NCBI RefSeq assembly: GCF_014645795.1
Contig: NZ_BMMK01000018.1
Location: 61,542 to 125,541 of the forward strand
DNA length: 64,000 bases
Source: Longimycelium tulufanense
GTDB lineage: Bacteria > Actinomycetota > Actinomycetes > Mycobacteriales > Pseudonocardiaceae
Direction: 5' to 3'
Positions 41,035-49,564 of this stretch are shown here, piece by piece. How positions within the stretch are numbered: the first letter of the stretch is position 1; each line of letters begins with the position of its first letter. Both the position numbers and the translations under genes were made by a program. The notes beneath the pieces are model-generated. The model was not told the DNA's origin. It saw nothing but the letters and a program-made list of their open reading frames with translations, and made no database searches.

Positions 41035-43013
41035 CCACCCTGCTGGTGCTGGGGGCGGCGCTGGGCTGCCTGCTGCTCGCCCAGCGCCGACGGGCATCCC
41101 CGGCCGTGCCCGCAGCGGTCCCGCGCCGTCGTCGGCGCGGCCCGCTGCTCGTGGTCATCGCGTTGGTCGGCGCCCAGTCACTGCTCGGCGCGCCACCCGC
41201 GTTCGCCCAGAACTGCAAGGAGGCGCCCAACCCGGAACGCCCCGGCGCCGGCATGGTCGGTGCGCTCGACCCGGCACCGATGGGGACCGGCGAACCGGGC
41301 AGCGTCTACGACGAGGTCGGCTACGCCGGACTGGTCTGGCACACCTACGACCTGGGCTGTGGCCCCGAAGGCGTGCGCAACCCGAACGCGGTGATCGACA
41401 CCTGGGCCGGCAACGAGCTGTTCAACGTCGGCAAGAACCTGGTGGGCGCCACCAACGGGCTGCACTACCTGCTGCTGTCCGGCGACCTGATGAAGCCGCT
41501 GGACGACCTGATCATGACCGGCACGATCGCGCTCTACAACAGCGTGTACGCGCCGTGGTTCGGGCTCGTCGCGCTGCTGCTGGCCATCGTGCTGTTCCGC
41601 CATATCTGGCGCGGCGACCTCGCCACGATCAGCAAGCGCGGCATGTGGGCGCTGGCGGCGATGTGGCTGGCCGCGGCCACCTACCTGACACCGCTGATCT
41701 ACACCCACGCCCTCGACGCGATCCTGATCACCGGCACGTCCCAGGCACAGGCCGGGTTCCTGCGCGAGGTCGGCATCGACGAACGCAACGCCCTGCCGAC
41801 CGTGCTGCACGACCAGGTCGTCTACCAGAACTGGAAACGGGGCGTGTTCGGCTCGCCGGACTCGCCGCAGGCCGAGCAACTCGGCCGGGACCTGGTGCGC
41901 GCGCAGGCCTGGACCAAGCAGGAGGTGGCCGAGGGCGCCGACGCCGGTTCCCCGGAACCGAAGAAGAACGCCTACAAGGAGCTGGCCAACCGGATGGGCA
42001 GTGCCTACGGCTACTTCCAGGGCGTGGACGGCAGTCGGGTCGGCGCCGGGTTCCTCGCCATGCTGCAGGGCCTGGCGTACGCGTTGTTCCAGTTCCTGGC
42101 CAAGGCGGCGATCCTGCTCGCCCAGGTGTTGCTGCGGGTGTTGATCCTGGCCGGCCCGGTCATCGGCCTGGTCGCGATGATCTTCCACGACGTGCTGCGC
42201 GCCGTGGGCCGCGCGATCGGCGCCGCACTGCTCAACGTGATCGTGCTCGCCGCGATGGCGGGCCTGCACACGCTGATGCTGACCTGGATTTTCGCTCCCG
42301 CGCGGGGTTTCTCGCTGCTCACCCAGATGTTGCTCGCCGGGTTGATCACCGTGGTGTTCCTCATCATCGGCAAGCCGGTGCGGCGGCTGTGGCAGATGGT
42401 CGAGCTGGGTGTGGGCGCCGTGGGCAGCGCGGTGCCCACCGCCGGCCCCGGCCTGTTCGGCCGGTTGCGGCGCCGGCCCGCCGGTCCCACGCCGCAGGAC
42501 GAGTTCTGGGAGCAGGTGCGCGGGATGGACCCCGACGAGGTGGTCACCCCGCAGCGCACCCGGCGCCGGGGGCGGCCGGAGGCGGCCAGCCCGGTCACCG
42601 CACAGGCCGAGCGGGTCCGGCCGGCCGCCGCGGCCGCGTTGCCCGCCGGCGCGGCGGTGGCCGGTGCGGTCGCGGGTGCGATCGCCGGGCCCTCGCGCCG
42701 CTCGGACGACCCGCCGGCACTGCCCCCCGGCGGGGGTCCGCGCGGCCCGAACCGGGGCCCGGGCCGCGCGGCGGCCGCGTTGCCGTCCGGCCGCAGCCGG
42801 ATGGTCGACACCTCGCCGGTGGCCGACCGCGGCTGGGACTACCACGGCGAGGACGCCGTGCTCGTGCCGTCCCGGGTCAACGGCTCCGGTCGCGCCGCCC
42901 GGGGCGGGCCCGAGCCGCGCCGGGCCGAGGTGGAGGTTGTCGCCGGACGACCGGTGTGGGTGGTGTACCGCCCGTCGCGGGGCATGGAGTTCCGCGACGG
43001 CGGCGTCCGCTGA
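41031..43013 (+). CDS. polytopic VirB6/TrbL-like membrane protein
   Basis: A 660-residue protein. After an export-like N-terminus (LLVVIALVGAQSLLGAPPAF, then AQNC) comes an outer domain, then at least five hydrophobic segments between residues 175 and 465 (WFGLVALLLAIVLFRHIW; MWALAAMWLAAATYLTPLIY; FQFLAKAAILLAQVLLRVLI; LLNVIVLAAMAGLHTLMLTW; LLAGLITVVFLIIG). The C-terminal 190 residues are Pro/Arg/Gly-rich and cytoplasmic. This matches the TrbL/VirB6 role of a channel core. Its ATG overlaps the stop of the ATPase gene. Confidence 0.75.
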   Translation: MTTLLVLGAALGCLLLAQRRRASPAVPAAVPRRRRRGPLLVVIALVGAQSLLGAPPAFAQNCKEAPNPERPGAGMVGALDPAPMGTGEPGSVYDEVGYAGLVWHTYDLGCGPEGVRNPNAVIDTWAGNELFNVGKNLVGATNGLHYLLLSGDLMKPLDDLIMTGTIALYNSVYAPWFGLVALLLAIVLFRHIWRGDLATISKRGMWALAAMWLAAATYLTPLIYTHALDAILITGTSQAQAGFLREVGIDERNALPTVLHDQVVYQNWKRGVFGSPDSPQAEQLGRDLVRAQAWTKQEVAEGADAGSPEPKKNAYKELANRMGSAYGYFQGVDGSRVGAGFLAMLQGLAYALFQFLAKAAILLAQVLLRVLILAGPVIGLVAMIFHDVLRAVGRAIGAALLNVIVLAAMAGLHTLMLTWIFAPARGFSLLTQMLLAGLITVVFLIIGKPVRRLWQMVELGVGAVGSAVPTAGPGLFGRLRRRPAGPTPQDEFWEQVRGMDPDEVVTPQRTRRRGRPEAASPVTAQAERVRPAAAAALPAGAAVAGAVAGAIAGPSRRSDDPPALPPGGGPRGPNRGPGRAAAALPSGRSRMVDTSPVADRGWDYHGEDAVLVPSRVNGSGRAARGGPEPRRAEVEVVAGRPVWVVYRPSRGMEFRDGGVR

Positions 43014-43032
43014 GGCAGGGAGGGGGCAAACC

Positions 43033-43629
43033 GTGCCGATCCGTACCCACCGCGGCCGGGCCGCGGTCTACCGCAGGTTGTGGGGCTGGCCGCTGCGCTC
43101 GCCCCGGCATCTCGTCGTGGCCGTGCTCGGGTTCGCGGTGCTGGCCACCGGCGTCGGGTTGGTGTTGCCGGAGTACAGCGGCTCCGACACACCGGCGCCG
43201 ACCACCGTGGTCGCACCGTCCACCAAGGTCACGATCAGCATCGGCCCGGGTGCCTCCGCGGAGCGGCGGACACCGCGGGTGACCACCTCGCTGCCGCAGG
43301 CGGCACCCCCGCCGGCCGCGCCGGCGCCGGAGGCGTTGACGGTCGCGGAGAACTGGGCCAAGGGCTGGGTCAACCACCCGGCGGGCATGACCACCGAGCA
43401 GTGGCTGGAGCAGCTGCGGCCCTACACGACCGAGGAGTACCTGACCGTCATGGGCACCGTGGATCCGGCCAACGTGCCGGCGACCAAGGTGACCGGCCGG
43501 GCCACCGCGCTGGAGGCGACCGCGAGTTCGGTGCAGGTGACGCTCCCCACCGATGCGGGGGACCTGCAGATCCTGGTGATCGCGAGCCCCTCCGGCTGGC
43601 GGGTGGCCGGCTACACCAAGGCGAGCTGA
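43033..43629 (+). CDS. VirB8/TcpC-like bitopic membrane protein
   Basis: A 198-residue protein: basic N-terminus, one membrane helix (LVVAVLGFAVLATGVGLVL, about residues 28-47), a Pro/Thr linker, then an outer domain of about 95 residues (AENWAKGWVNHPAGMTTEQW, LRPYTTEEYLTVMGTVDPAN, ATKVTGRATALEATASSVQV) with the helix-then-strands order of the NTF2-like VirB8/TcpC fold. In such systems it links the inner-membrane complex to the outer part of the channel. It starts at GTG after GGGAGGGGG and ends one base before the next gene. Confidence 0.65.
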   Translation: MPIRTHRGRAAVYRRLWGWPLRSPRHLVVAVLGFAVLATGVGLVLPEYSGSDTPAPTTVVAPSTKVTISIGPGASAERRTPRVTTSLPQAAPPPAAPAPEALTVAENWAKGWVNHPAGMTTEQWLEQLRPYTTEEYLTVMGTVDPANVPATKVTGRATALEATASSVQVTLPTDAGDLQILVIASPSGWRVAGYTKAS

Positions 43630-43630
43630 C

Positions 43631-44599
43631 ATGCGGATCGCGCTTCTCTCGGTGGTCATGGTCGCCGTGTTAGCCACCGTCGTCACGACGACGACCGGTG
43701 TGGTGCGCTCGGTGATCGGCGGTGGCGGCGACGAGAACACGACCTACGGCATCTGCGACGCGATGATCGGCGCCTGGCCGGAAGGCGGCCTGCCGCGGGC
43801 CGAGCAGGAAGTGCGCCGGCTCGGGGACGAGTCCAAGCGGATCGCGGCGCTCATCATCACCATCGGCAAGCAGCGGGACCTGCCGCCCAGGGCGTGGCAG
43901 ATCGCGTTGCAGGCCGCCAGGCAGGAGTCCGGCATCCGCAACCTCACCTACGGCGACCGGGACTCGCTGGGAATCTTCCAGATCCGCGGCATGCACGGCT
44001 CGTTGCGGGAGCGGCTCGACGTCACGTGGCAGATCAACTGGTTCTACGACACGCTGGTGCGGATCCGGGGTTGGGAGCGGATGCGGCCCGGCGACGCGGC
44101 GCAGGCCGTGGAGCGCTCGGCGTTCCCGGACCGCTACCACCGCTGGGAGCCGATGGCCGTGCAGCTGGTGGCCGACATCGGCAACGTCGAGGACCCGACC
44201 GGCTGCTACGCAGCCCCACCGCCGTCGGAGTCGGCTTCCCGCGCGGTGTCGTTCGTCTTCGGTGAGCTGGGCGACGCCTATGAGTGGGGTGCCACCGGTC
44301 CGGACCGCTGGGACTGCTCGGCGCTGGTGCAGGCCGCCTACCGGGCGGGCGGGGTGCAGATCCCGCGGGTGACCTACGACCAGTGGAAGGCCGGCGCCTA
44401 CATCCCGATCGAGCAGGTCCAGCCCGGTGACCTGGTCTTCTACGGGAACATGAACGACGTCCGGACGATCCATCACGTCGGGCTCTACATCGGCAACGGC
44501 GAGATGATCGAGGCGCCCTACACCGGGGCCAACGTCCGAAAGTCCAAGATCACGGTGTGGCCGGACCTGATCCCGTACGCGGTGCGCCCGGGCGTGTGA
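43631..44599 (+). CDS. cell-wall hydrolase: SLT-like plus NlpC/P60 (C40) domain
   Basis: A 322-residue exported hydrolase (membrane anchor MRIALLSVVMVAVLATVVTT). Residues 75-185 form a lysozyme-like transglycosylase domain (ALQAARQESGIRNLTYGDRD, SLGIFQIRG). Residues 200-322 are an NlpC/P60 peptidase with the Cys in RWDCSALVQAAYRAGG (about 227) and the His in IHHVGLYIGNGE (about 280). The pair opens the peptidoglycan locally for the secretion channel, the VirB1-like role in gram-positive type IV systems. Confidence 0.85.
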   Translation: MRIALLSVVMVAVLATVVTTTTGVVRSVIGGGGDENTTYGICDAMIGAWPEGGLPRAEQEVRRLGDESKRIAALIITIGKQRDLPPRAWQIALQAARQESGIRNLTYGDRDSLGIFQIRGMHGSLRERLDVTWQINWFYDTLVRIRGWERMRPGDAAQAVERSAFPDRYHRWEPMAVQLVADIGNVEDPTGCYAAPPPSESASRAVSFVFGELGDAYEWGATGPDRWDCSALVQAAYRAGGVQIPRVTYDQWKAGAYIPIEQVQPGDLVFYGNMNDVRTIHHVGLYIGNGEMIEAPYTGANVRKSKITVWPDLIPYAVRPGV

Positions 44600-44720
44600 T
44601 CGAGTGGCTTTCCCGTCAGTTCCCGTGAACGATCACAGGTGCTCGGGGGTGTGGGAGTCCGTGGGAGCCGACCGGGTGGGGCGTCCGGCAAGAAACTCCG
44701 ACCACAGGGGAGGCAGACCG

Positions 44721-45173
44721 ATGTTCACCAACGCCCCGATCCCGCGGCCGTCCGGACCGCCGGCGTCGAGTACCCCGCTGCGGGACTACCTCGGTGGTGC
44801 CCGGCACGGCGTGGACCCGGGGTACGTGGTGCTGCCGCGTTCGCTGGCCGAGTCGATGCCGTTGCCCTGGCAGCAGCAGATGGCGCACCTGCTCGCCGAG
44901 TTCCACCAGGCGTACGGCCATCTGCCGTGGCCGGTGTACCGGGTGGTGCCCTCGCGGTACGAGCGCCTGGTCGACCTCGACGAGGAGCAGCTGGCCGAGG
45001 TGGGCTGCCTGGTGGAGATCGACTCCGGCGGCGACCTGGTCTACCGCGACCGCTCCGGGCAGCGGATCGACGATCCGGAGAGCAAGCAGGTCCTGGTGTC
45101 CTGCCTGGACCCGATCCCGCGCAGCCCGGGCGGCGGGCACGTCCCGCCGGCTTCGCCACCCCAGCGGTGGTGA
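44721..45173 (+). CDS. conserved hypothetical protein, 150 aa
   Basis: A soluble protein starting MFTNAPIPRPSGPPASS with a disordered proline-rich head, then an alpha/beta region (PGYVVLPRSLAESMPLPWQQ, LAEFHQAYGHLPWPVYRVV, LVEIDSGGDLVYRDRSGQ). ATG 44721 follows GGGGAGG at good spacing. It lies 121 bases after the hydrolase gene and may be a cytoplasmic partner of the secretion-like cluster, but no family is recognised. Confidence 0.55.
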   Translation: MFTNAPIPRPSGPPASSTPLRDYLGGARHGVDPGYVVLPRSLAESMPLPWQQQMAHLLAEFHQAYGHLPWPVYRVVPSRYERLVDLDEEQLAEVGCLVEIDSGGDLVYRDRSGQRIDDPESKQVLVSCLDPIPRSPGGGHVPPASPPQRW

Positions 45174-45284
45174 CGGAATCGCCACACCAGGACGGGAGCG
45201 ACCCCCCGAAGCCTCCGCACACTCTCGTGGCTCACCCTTCGCGGAGCGGATGACATGCGGGGGCGCGCATGGGACGCTGACCCC

Positions 45285-45479
45285 ATGGCTGCTCCGGAGT
45301 CGGGTTGGTACTACTGCCTGAAGCACAACCGGGCTGAGCAAGGGTTCGAGTGCCGAGCTCAGGACCGCATGGGCCCGTACCCCGATGAGGCCACCGCCAA
45401 GCGCGCGTTGGAGATCGCGCGCGAGCGGACCGAACGGGAGGACGCCCGCGACCGCGCGTGGCGTGACGAAGACGACTGA
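45285..45479 (+). CDS. small SPOR-like conserved actinobacterial protein
   Basis: A 64-residue protein reading GWYYCLKHNRAEQGFECRA, DRMGPYPDEATAKRALEIAR, with a strongly acidic/basic C-terminal helix. This WYYCLKH ... DRLGPY pattern is the short stand-alone protein often labelled SPOR-domain-containing in actinobacteria. It has no signal peptide, so a peptidoglycan-binding role like true SPOR domains is doubtful. Confidence 0.65.
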   Translation: MAAPESGWYYCLKHNRAEQGFECRAQDRMGPYPDEATAKRALEIARERTEREDARDRAWRDEDD

Positions 45480-45668
45480 GCCCGCACGGTGCGCGGTAGC
45501 AATGCCGGCCCGGGCGGCTGGGTGTGTTGCGAGGCACCCGTTTCCGGTGTGGGCGCGTGATCGCGTTCTCCCTGTCGTCGTGGCAGGGCGCTGGCTGCCC
45601 GCAGTTGGTAGGTTACTTATCGGTAGCCCGGTGCGGCTGCCCGGGTGGCTCGGCGGAAGGGGAGACCA

Positions 45669-46334
45669 GTGAGCGTGCGGGACCTGACCATCGGCGTTCT
45701 CGGCGGGACCGGGCCCCAGGGGCGGGGCCTGGCCTACCGCTGGGCCAAGGCGGGCCTGTCGGTCCTGATCGGCTCCCGGGACGCCGCCCGTGGCGAGGCG
45801 GCCGCGGCCGAACTGCGCTCGGCGACCGGGTCGGACAGCGTTGGGGGCGCGGACAACACCGAGGTCGCCGCGCGCGCCGACATCGTGGTTGTGGCGGTGC
45901 CGTGGGATGCGCACGCGGCCACCTTGGGCCCGCTGCGGGAGGCTCTGGCCGACAAGATCGTCGTCGACTGTGTGAACCCGCTCGGCTTTGACAAGAAGGG
46001 CCCGTACCAGCTGGAGGTTCCCGAAGGCAGTGCCGTGGAGCAGGCCGCGATGTTGTTGCCGGAAGCCCGGATGACCGCTGCCTTCCACCACGTGTCGGCC
46101 GTGCTGCTGGTCGACGTGGAGGTGGAGAAGGTCGACACCGACGTGTTGGTGCTGGGTGACGACCGGGAGGCCACGGACGTGGTGCGCGAGCTGGCCGAGC
46201 AGATCCCGGGAGTGCGGGGGATCTACGGCGGTCGGCTGCGGAACGCCGGCCAGGTCGAGGCGTTCACCGCCAACCTCATCGCCATCAACCGCCGCTACAA
46301 GGCGCACGCCGGAATCCGGATCACCGACGTCTGA
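45669..46334 (+). CDS. npdG: NADPH-dependent F420 reductase
   Basis: A 221-residue enzyme that transfers hydride between NADPH and coenzyme F420. The N-terminal Rossmann loop GVLGGTGPQGRGLAYRWA, the NADP-phosphate site VLIGSRD, and AVPWDAHAATLG, DCVNPLGFDKKGPY and TAAFHHVSAVLL are the family signatures in order. GTG 45669 follows GGGGAGA. The gene supports F420 use by the host and is preceded by about 190 bases of non-coding DNA that should hold its promoter. Confidence 0.88.
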   Translation: MSVRDLTIGVLGGTGPQGRGLAYRWAKAGLSVLIGSRDAARGEAAAAELRSATGSDSVGGADNTEVAARADIVVVAVPWDAHAATLGPLREALADKIVVDCVNPLGFDKKGPYQLEVPEGSAVEQAAMLLPEARMTAAFHHVSAVLLVDVEVEKVDTDVLVLGDDREATDVVRELAEQIPGVRGIYGGRLRNAGQVEAFTANLIAINRRYKAHAGIRITDV

Positions 46335-46365
46335 ATCGACGGCGGGCGCTGGTCGAGCCGGCCTG

Positions 46366-47178
46366 ATGCGCCTGATTCCCGCCGTCGCAACGCCGGAAGG
46401 AGGCGCGGTGGCGTTGTTGGACGACCTCGGTGCCGAGGTTCCGCTGCAGGATCCGCCGTCACGCGTCGTCTCGCTCGTGCCGTCGTTGACGGAGGCGGTG
46501 GCGCTCACCGTGCCCGGGGTACTGGCGGGTGCCACCGACTACTGCACACATCCGTCCGATTTGGACATTCCGCGGGTCGGTGGCTCGAAATATCCGAAGG
46601 TGCAACGGGTTCTGGCCCTCGAACCGGATCTCGTGCTGGGCAACGCCGAGGAGAACCGGCCCGGCGATGTCGCCGAGCTGCGCGCGGCAGGAGTGCCCGT
46701 GTGGGTCACTGCCGCGCCGGCAACCGTCCCGGACGCGCTGCGCTCGCTGCGGAGACTCTTCGCTGAGGTTTTCGGTTTTCCTGTCGTGGACTGGCTCGCG
46801 GAGTCGGAGCGGGTCTGGGCTGAGCCGGAACCGTTGTGGGCCAACGCGATCATTCCGGTCTGGCGTAAGCCGTGGGTCGTGTTGGGCCGCGACACTTTCG
46901 CGGGCGACGTGCTGCGGCGACTGGGCGTGGGCAATGTGTATGCCGAGCACGAGGAGCGTTACCCGCGCCCGCGTTTGCCCGAACTACAGGGCTTTCTGAC
47001 GTCGGGAGCAGCTGATCTCGTGGTGTTGCCGGACGAGCCGTACCTGTTCACGGCTGACGACGGCCCGGAAGCCTTTCCCGATGCGCGGTGTGCCCTGATC
47101 TCCGGACGTCATCTCACCTGGCACGGCCCGTCCCTCGTCGAAGCCCGGGAACTCCTCAGCCGCTCGCTCCGCGGCTGA
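46366..47178 (+). CDS. cytoplasmic helical-backbone metal receptor (periplasmic-binding fold)
   Basis: A 270-residue protein of the PF01497-type fold that carries B12 or iron-siderophore in ABC importers: VVSLVPSLTEAVALT, LAGATDYCTHPSDLDIPRVGG, VLALEPDLVLGNAEENRPGD, DLVVLPDEPYLF. Unlike import receptors it has no signal peptide or lipobox, and no permease or ATPase gene is near. Such free-standing versions are known in actinobacteria and their role is uncertain; cytoplasmic corrinoid or metal handling is possible. ATG 46366 is a plausible start 31 bases after npdG; an in-frame start further upstream is unlikely because it would overlap npdG. Confidence 0.75.
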   Translation: MRLIPAVATPEGGAVALLDDLGAEVPLQDPPSRVVSLVPSLTEAVALTVPGVLAGATDYCTHPSDLDIPRVGGSKYPKVQRVLALEPDLVLGNAEENRPGDVAELRAAGVPVWVTAAPATVPDALRSLRRLFAEVFGFPVVDWLAESERVWAEPEPLWANAIIPVWRKPWVVLGRDTFAGDVLRRLGVGNVYAEHEERYPRPRLPELQGFLTSGAADLVVLPDEPYLFTADDGPEAFPDARCALISGRHLTWHGPSLVEARELLSRSLRG

Positions 47179-47236
47179 CCCCGGTGCCCGTCGCGCTCGG
47201 CTGGCTCGGGGGGCTTCGCCGCCGATACTGGATGGC

Positions 47237-48274
47237 GTGTCCACCATGGACTGGGTCCTGCACGTGGACCTCGACCAGTTCGTCGCGGCGGTCGAGGTGG
47301 CGCGCAGGCCCGAGCTGCGCGGCCGGCCGGTGGTGGTCGGCGGCGCCGGCGATCCGACCCAGCGGGGCGTGGTGGCCACCGCGTCCTACGAGGCACGCGA
47401 GTTCGGGGTCCACTCGGGTATGCCACTGCGCGTCGCGGCCAGACGGTGCCCGGAGGCGGTGTTCCTGCCGTCCGATCCGCCGGTCTACGAGGAGGTCTCC
47501 CAGCGCGTGATGGCGACCCTGCGGGCGTTCCCGGTGGTGGTCGAGGTCCTCGGCTGGGACGAGGCGTTCCTCGGCGCACACACCGCGGACCCGGAGGCGC
47601 TCGCCGCGGAGGTCCAGCGTGCGGTGGCCGCGGAGACCGGGTTGTCCTGCTCGGTCGGGATCGGGGACAACAAGCTCCGAGCCAAGATCGCCACCGGCTT
47701 TGCCAAACCGGCCGGGATCTATCGGCTGACCAGGGACAACTGGGTGGCGGTGATGGCCGGGCGGCCCACGGCCGCGCTGTGGGGCATCGGTCGCCGCACC
47801 GCGGCGAAGCTCGCCGAGGCGGGCCTGGCCACGGTCGCCGACCTGGCCAGGGCCGACCCGGACGAACTGGCCGGACGGTTCGGCCCGAAGTTGGGCCCGT
47901 GGTACCGGCTGCTGGCGCTCGGTGCCGGTGGCACCGAGGTGAGCACCACCCCGCCCGTGCCGCGCTCCCGGAGCCGGGAGGTCACCTTCCAGCAGGACCT
48001 GACCGACCCCGCCGAGATCGACGAGCAGATCGTCCAGCTCGCCCGGCATGTGGCTCGGGACGTGCTGGCGGAGGGGCGCCCGGCGGTGCGGGTCGCGGTC
48101 AAGGTCAGATTCGCGCCCTTCGTCACCAAGACCCACAGCCTCACCCTGCCCGCGCCGACCAACGACGCCGGGGACCTCGAGCACGCCGCGCTGGAGCTCG
48201 TGCGGAGGTTCGACCGGACCCGCCCGGTGCGCCTGCTGGGCGTGCGTGCGGAGTTCGACCAGCCTGCGGACTAG
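47237..48274 (+). CDS. dinB: DNA polymerase IV (Y family, DinB)
   Basis: A 345-residue translesion polymerase. The palm has the first catalytic acid in HVDLDQFVAAVEV, then VVVGGAGDPTQRGVVATASYEAREFGVHSGMPL (read in the order given) and the second acid pair in VLGWDEAFLG, where most DinB proteins have SxDEA. The thumb helix-hairpin-helix (GIGRRTAAKLAEAGLATVAD) and the little-finger domain (REVTFQQDLTDPAEIDEQIV) are complete. No beta-clamp peptide is obvious at the C-terminus. The start is GTG 47237; ATG 47246 would remove three residues. Confidence 0.88.
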   Translation: MSTMDWVLHVDLDQFVAAVEVARRPELRGRPVVVGGAGDPTQRGVVATASYEAREFGVHSGMPLRVAARRCPEAVFLPSDPPVYEEVSQRVMATLRAFPVVVEVLGWDEAFLGAHTADPEALAAEVQRAVAAETGLSCSVGIGDNKLRAKIATGFAKPAGIYRLTRDNWVAVMAGRPTAALWGIGRRTAAKLAEAGLATVADLARADPDELAGRFGPKLGPWYRLLALGAGGTEVSTTPPVPRSRSREVTFQQDLTDPAEIDEQIVQLARHVARDVLAEGRPAVRVAVKVRFAPFVTKTHSLTLPAPTNDAGDLEHAALELVRRFDRTRPVRLLGVRAEFDQPAD

Positions 48275-48295
48275 GTCAGCGTTCGCGACGTGCCG

Positions 48296-48337
48296 CAAGA
48301 TCCCTCGCTCGTGATCTTGCCCAACCGCCTCAAGATC
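48296..48337 (+). repeat. three alternating CAAGATC / GATCTTG segments after dinB
   Basis: CAAGATC (48296-48302), GATCTTG (48313-48319) and CAAGATC (48331-48337). The central copy can pair with either neighbour but not both, giving two mutually exclusive 7-bp hairpins. An AT-rich stretch (ACTAGAAAATTAG) follows at 48344. It may end dinB transcription or belong to the leader of the gene at 48486. Confidence 0.5.
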
Positions 48338-48485
48338 AACTACACTAGAAAATTAGGGGGTGGGCATTTAGCCATCCCCGTGAAGACTCCCCAGGGGGGT
48401 CGGCTGCCTCATGGCCCCACACCGCGGGATCGCTGCAGCCATCCGAGTGCCTGCGCAGGAGCCGACGGACGCCTACCGTCGAGGT

Positions 48486-49463
48486 ATGACCGCACCACAG
48501 TTCACGCGGGAGACCTCCCGGCGGGGCGAGTTCGTGCGGCAGCCGAACCGCTTCACCGACCGCATCACCGCCGACGGCTCGTCCGGCTGGCCGGTGGAGC
48601 CCGGCCGCTACCGGCTCGTCGTCTCCCTGGCCTGTCCATGGGCGCACCGGTCCGTGATCGTCCGGCGGCTGCTCGGCCTGGAGGACGCGCTCTCGCTGGC
48701 CGTCGTCGACCCGATCCGCGACGAGCGGGGCTGGCGGTTCACCCTCGACCCCGGCGGCCGGGACCCCGTGCTCGGCATCGGGTTCCTGGCCGACGCCTAC
48801 CGCGCCAGCGACCCGTCCTACGAGGGCCGCGTCACGGTCCCGGCCATCATCGACATCCGCACCGGCAAGGTCGCGACCAACGACTATCCCCAGATCACCC
48901 TCGACCTCTCGACCCAGTGGCGGGCCCTGCACCGGCCGGGAGCCCCCGATCTCTACCCGGAGCGTCTGCGCGAGGAAATCGACGCCATCAACGCCGATGT
49001 CTTCGGCGATGTCAACAACGGTGTCTACCGCTGTGGCTTCGCCACCACCCAGGAGGCATACGAGCAGGCGTACCGGGCACTGTTCGACCGTCTCGACGCG
49101 TTGAGCGAGCGGCTGGCCAACCAGCGCTACCTCGTCGGACACTCCATCACCGAGGCCGACATCCGGCTCTTCACCACGCTGGTCCGGTTCGACGCCGTCT
49201 ACCACGGACACTTCAAGTGCAACCGGCACAAGCTGACCGAGATGCCGGTCCTGTGGGCCTACGCCCGCGATGTGTTCCAGACGCCCGGGTTCGGCGAGAC
49301 CGTCGACTTCGACCACATCAAGCGGCACTACTACCGCACGCACGAGCAGCTGAACCTCAGCCGCATCGTCCCGCTGGGGCCCGACCTCTCCGGCTGGCAC
49401 ACCCCACACGGCCGGGAGGCGCTCGGCGGCTCGCCGTTCGGCGCCGACGCCACCCCGCCGTGA
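48486..49463 (+). CDS. glutathionyl-hydroquinone reductase-like (Xi-class GST) protein
   Basis: A 325-residue thioredoxin/GST-fold enzyme. The catalytic motif is LACPWAHRSVIVRRLLGL (Cys at about 54), followed by YEGRVTVPAIIDIRTGKVATN and the C-terminal helical domain with LVGHSITEADIRLFTTLVRF and FKCNRHKLTEMPVLWAYARD, all typical of the YqjG/ECM4 family that reduces S-thiolated quinols. Actinobacteria make mycothiol rather than glutathione, so the physiological thiol is probably different. Start ATG 48486 follows GAGGT; the frame extends upstream without support. Confidence 0.85.
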   Translation: MTAPQFTRETSRRGEFVRQPNRFTDRITADGSSGWPVEPGRYRLVVSLACPWAHRSVIVRRLLGLEDALSLAVVDPIRDERGWRFTLDPGGRDPVLGIGFLADAYRASDPSYEGRVTVPAIIDIRTGKVATNDYPQITLDLSTQWRALHRPGAPDLYPERLREEIDAINADVFGDVNNGVYRCGFATTQEAYEQAYRALFDRLDALSERLANQRYLVGHSITEADIRLFTTLVRFDAVYHGHFKCNRHKLTEMPVLWAYARDVFQTPGFGETVDFDHIKRHYYRTHEQLNLSRIVPLGPDLSGWHTPHGREALGGSPFGADATPP

Positions 49464-49504
49464 ACCGTCCGTGCCAGGACTGCCGATTCACCGTGCTCTG
49501 ATAG

Positions 49505-49543
49505 CGAATGCGCTCCCCGCAGTCACCGCGAGGAGCGCATTCG
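49505..49543. terminator. 12-bp hairpin between convergent genes
   Basis: CGAATGCGCTCC and its exact complement around a 15-base loop, placed between the ends of the GST-like gene (+) and panB (-). It can stop transcription from both sides. Confidence 0.8.
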
Positions 49544-49564
49544 AGCACTACTCGACAGAAGAAA

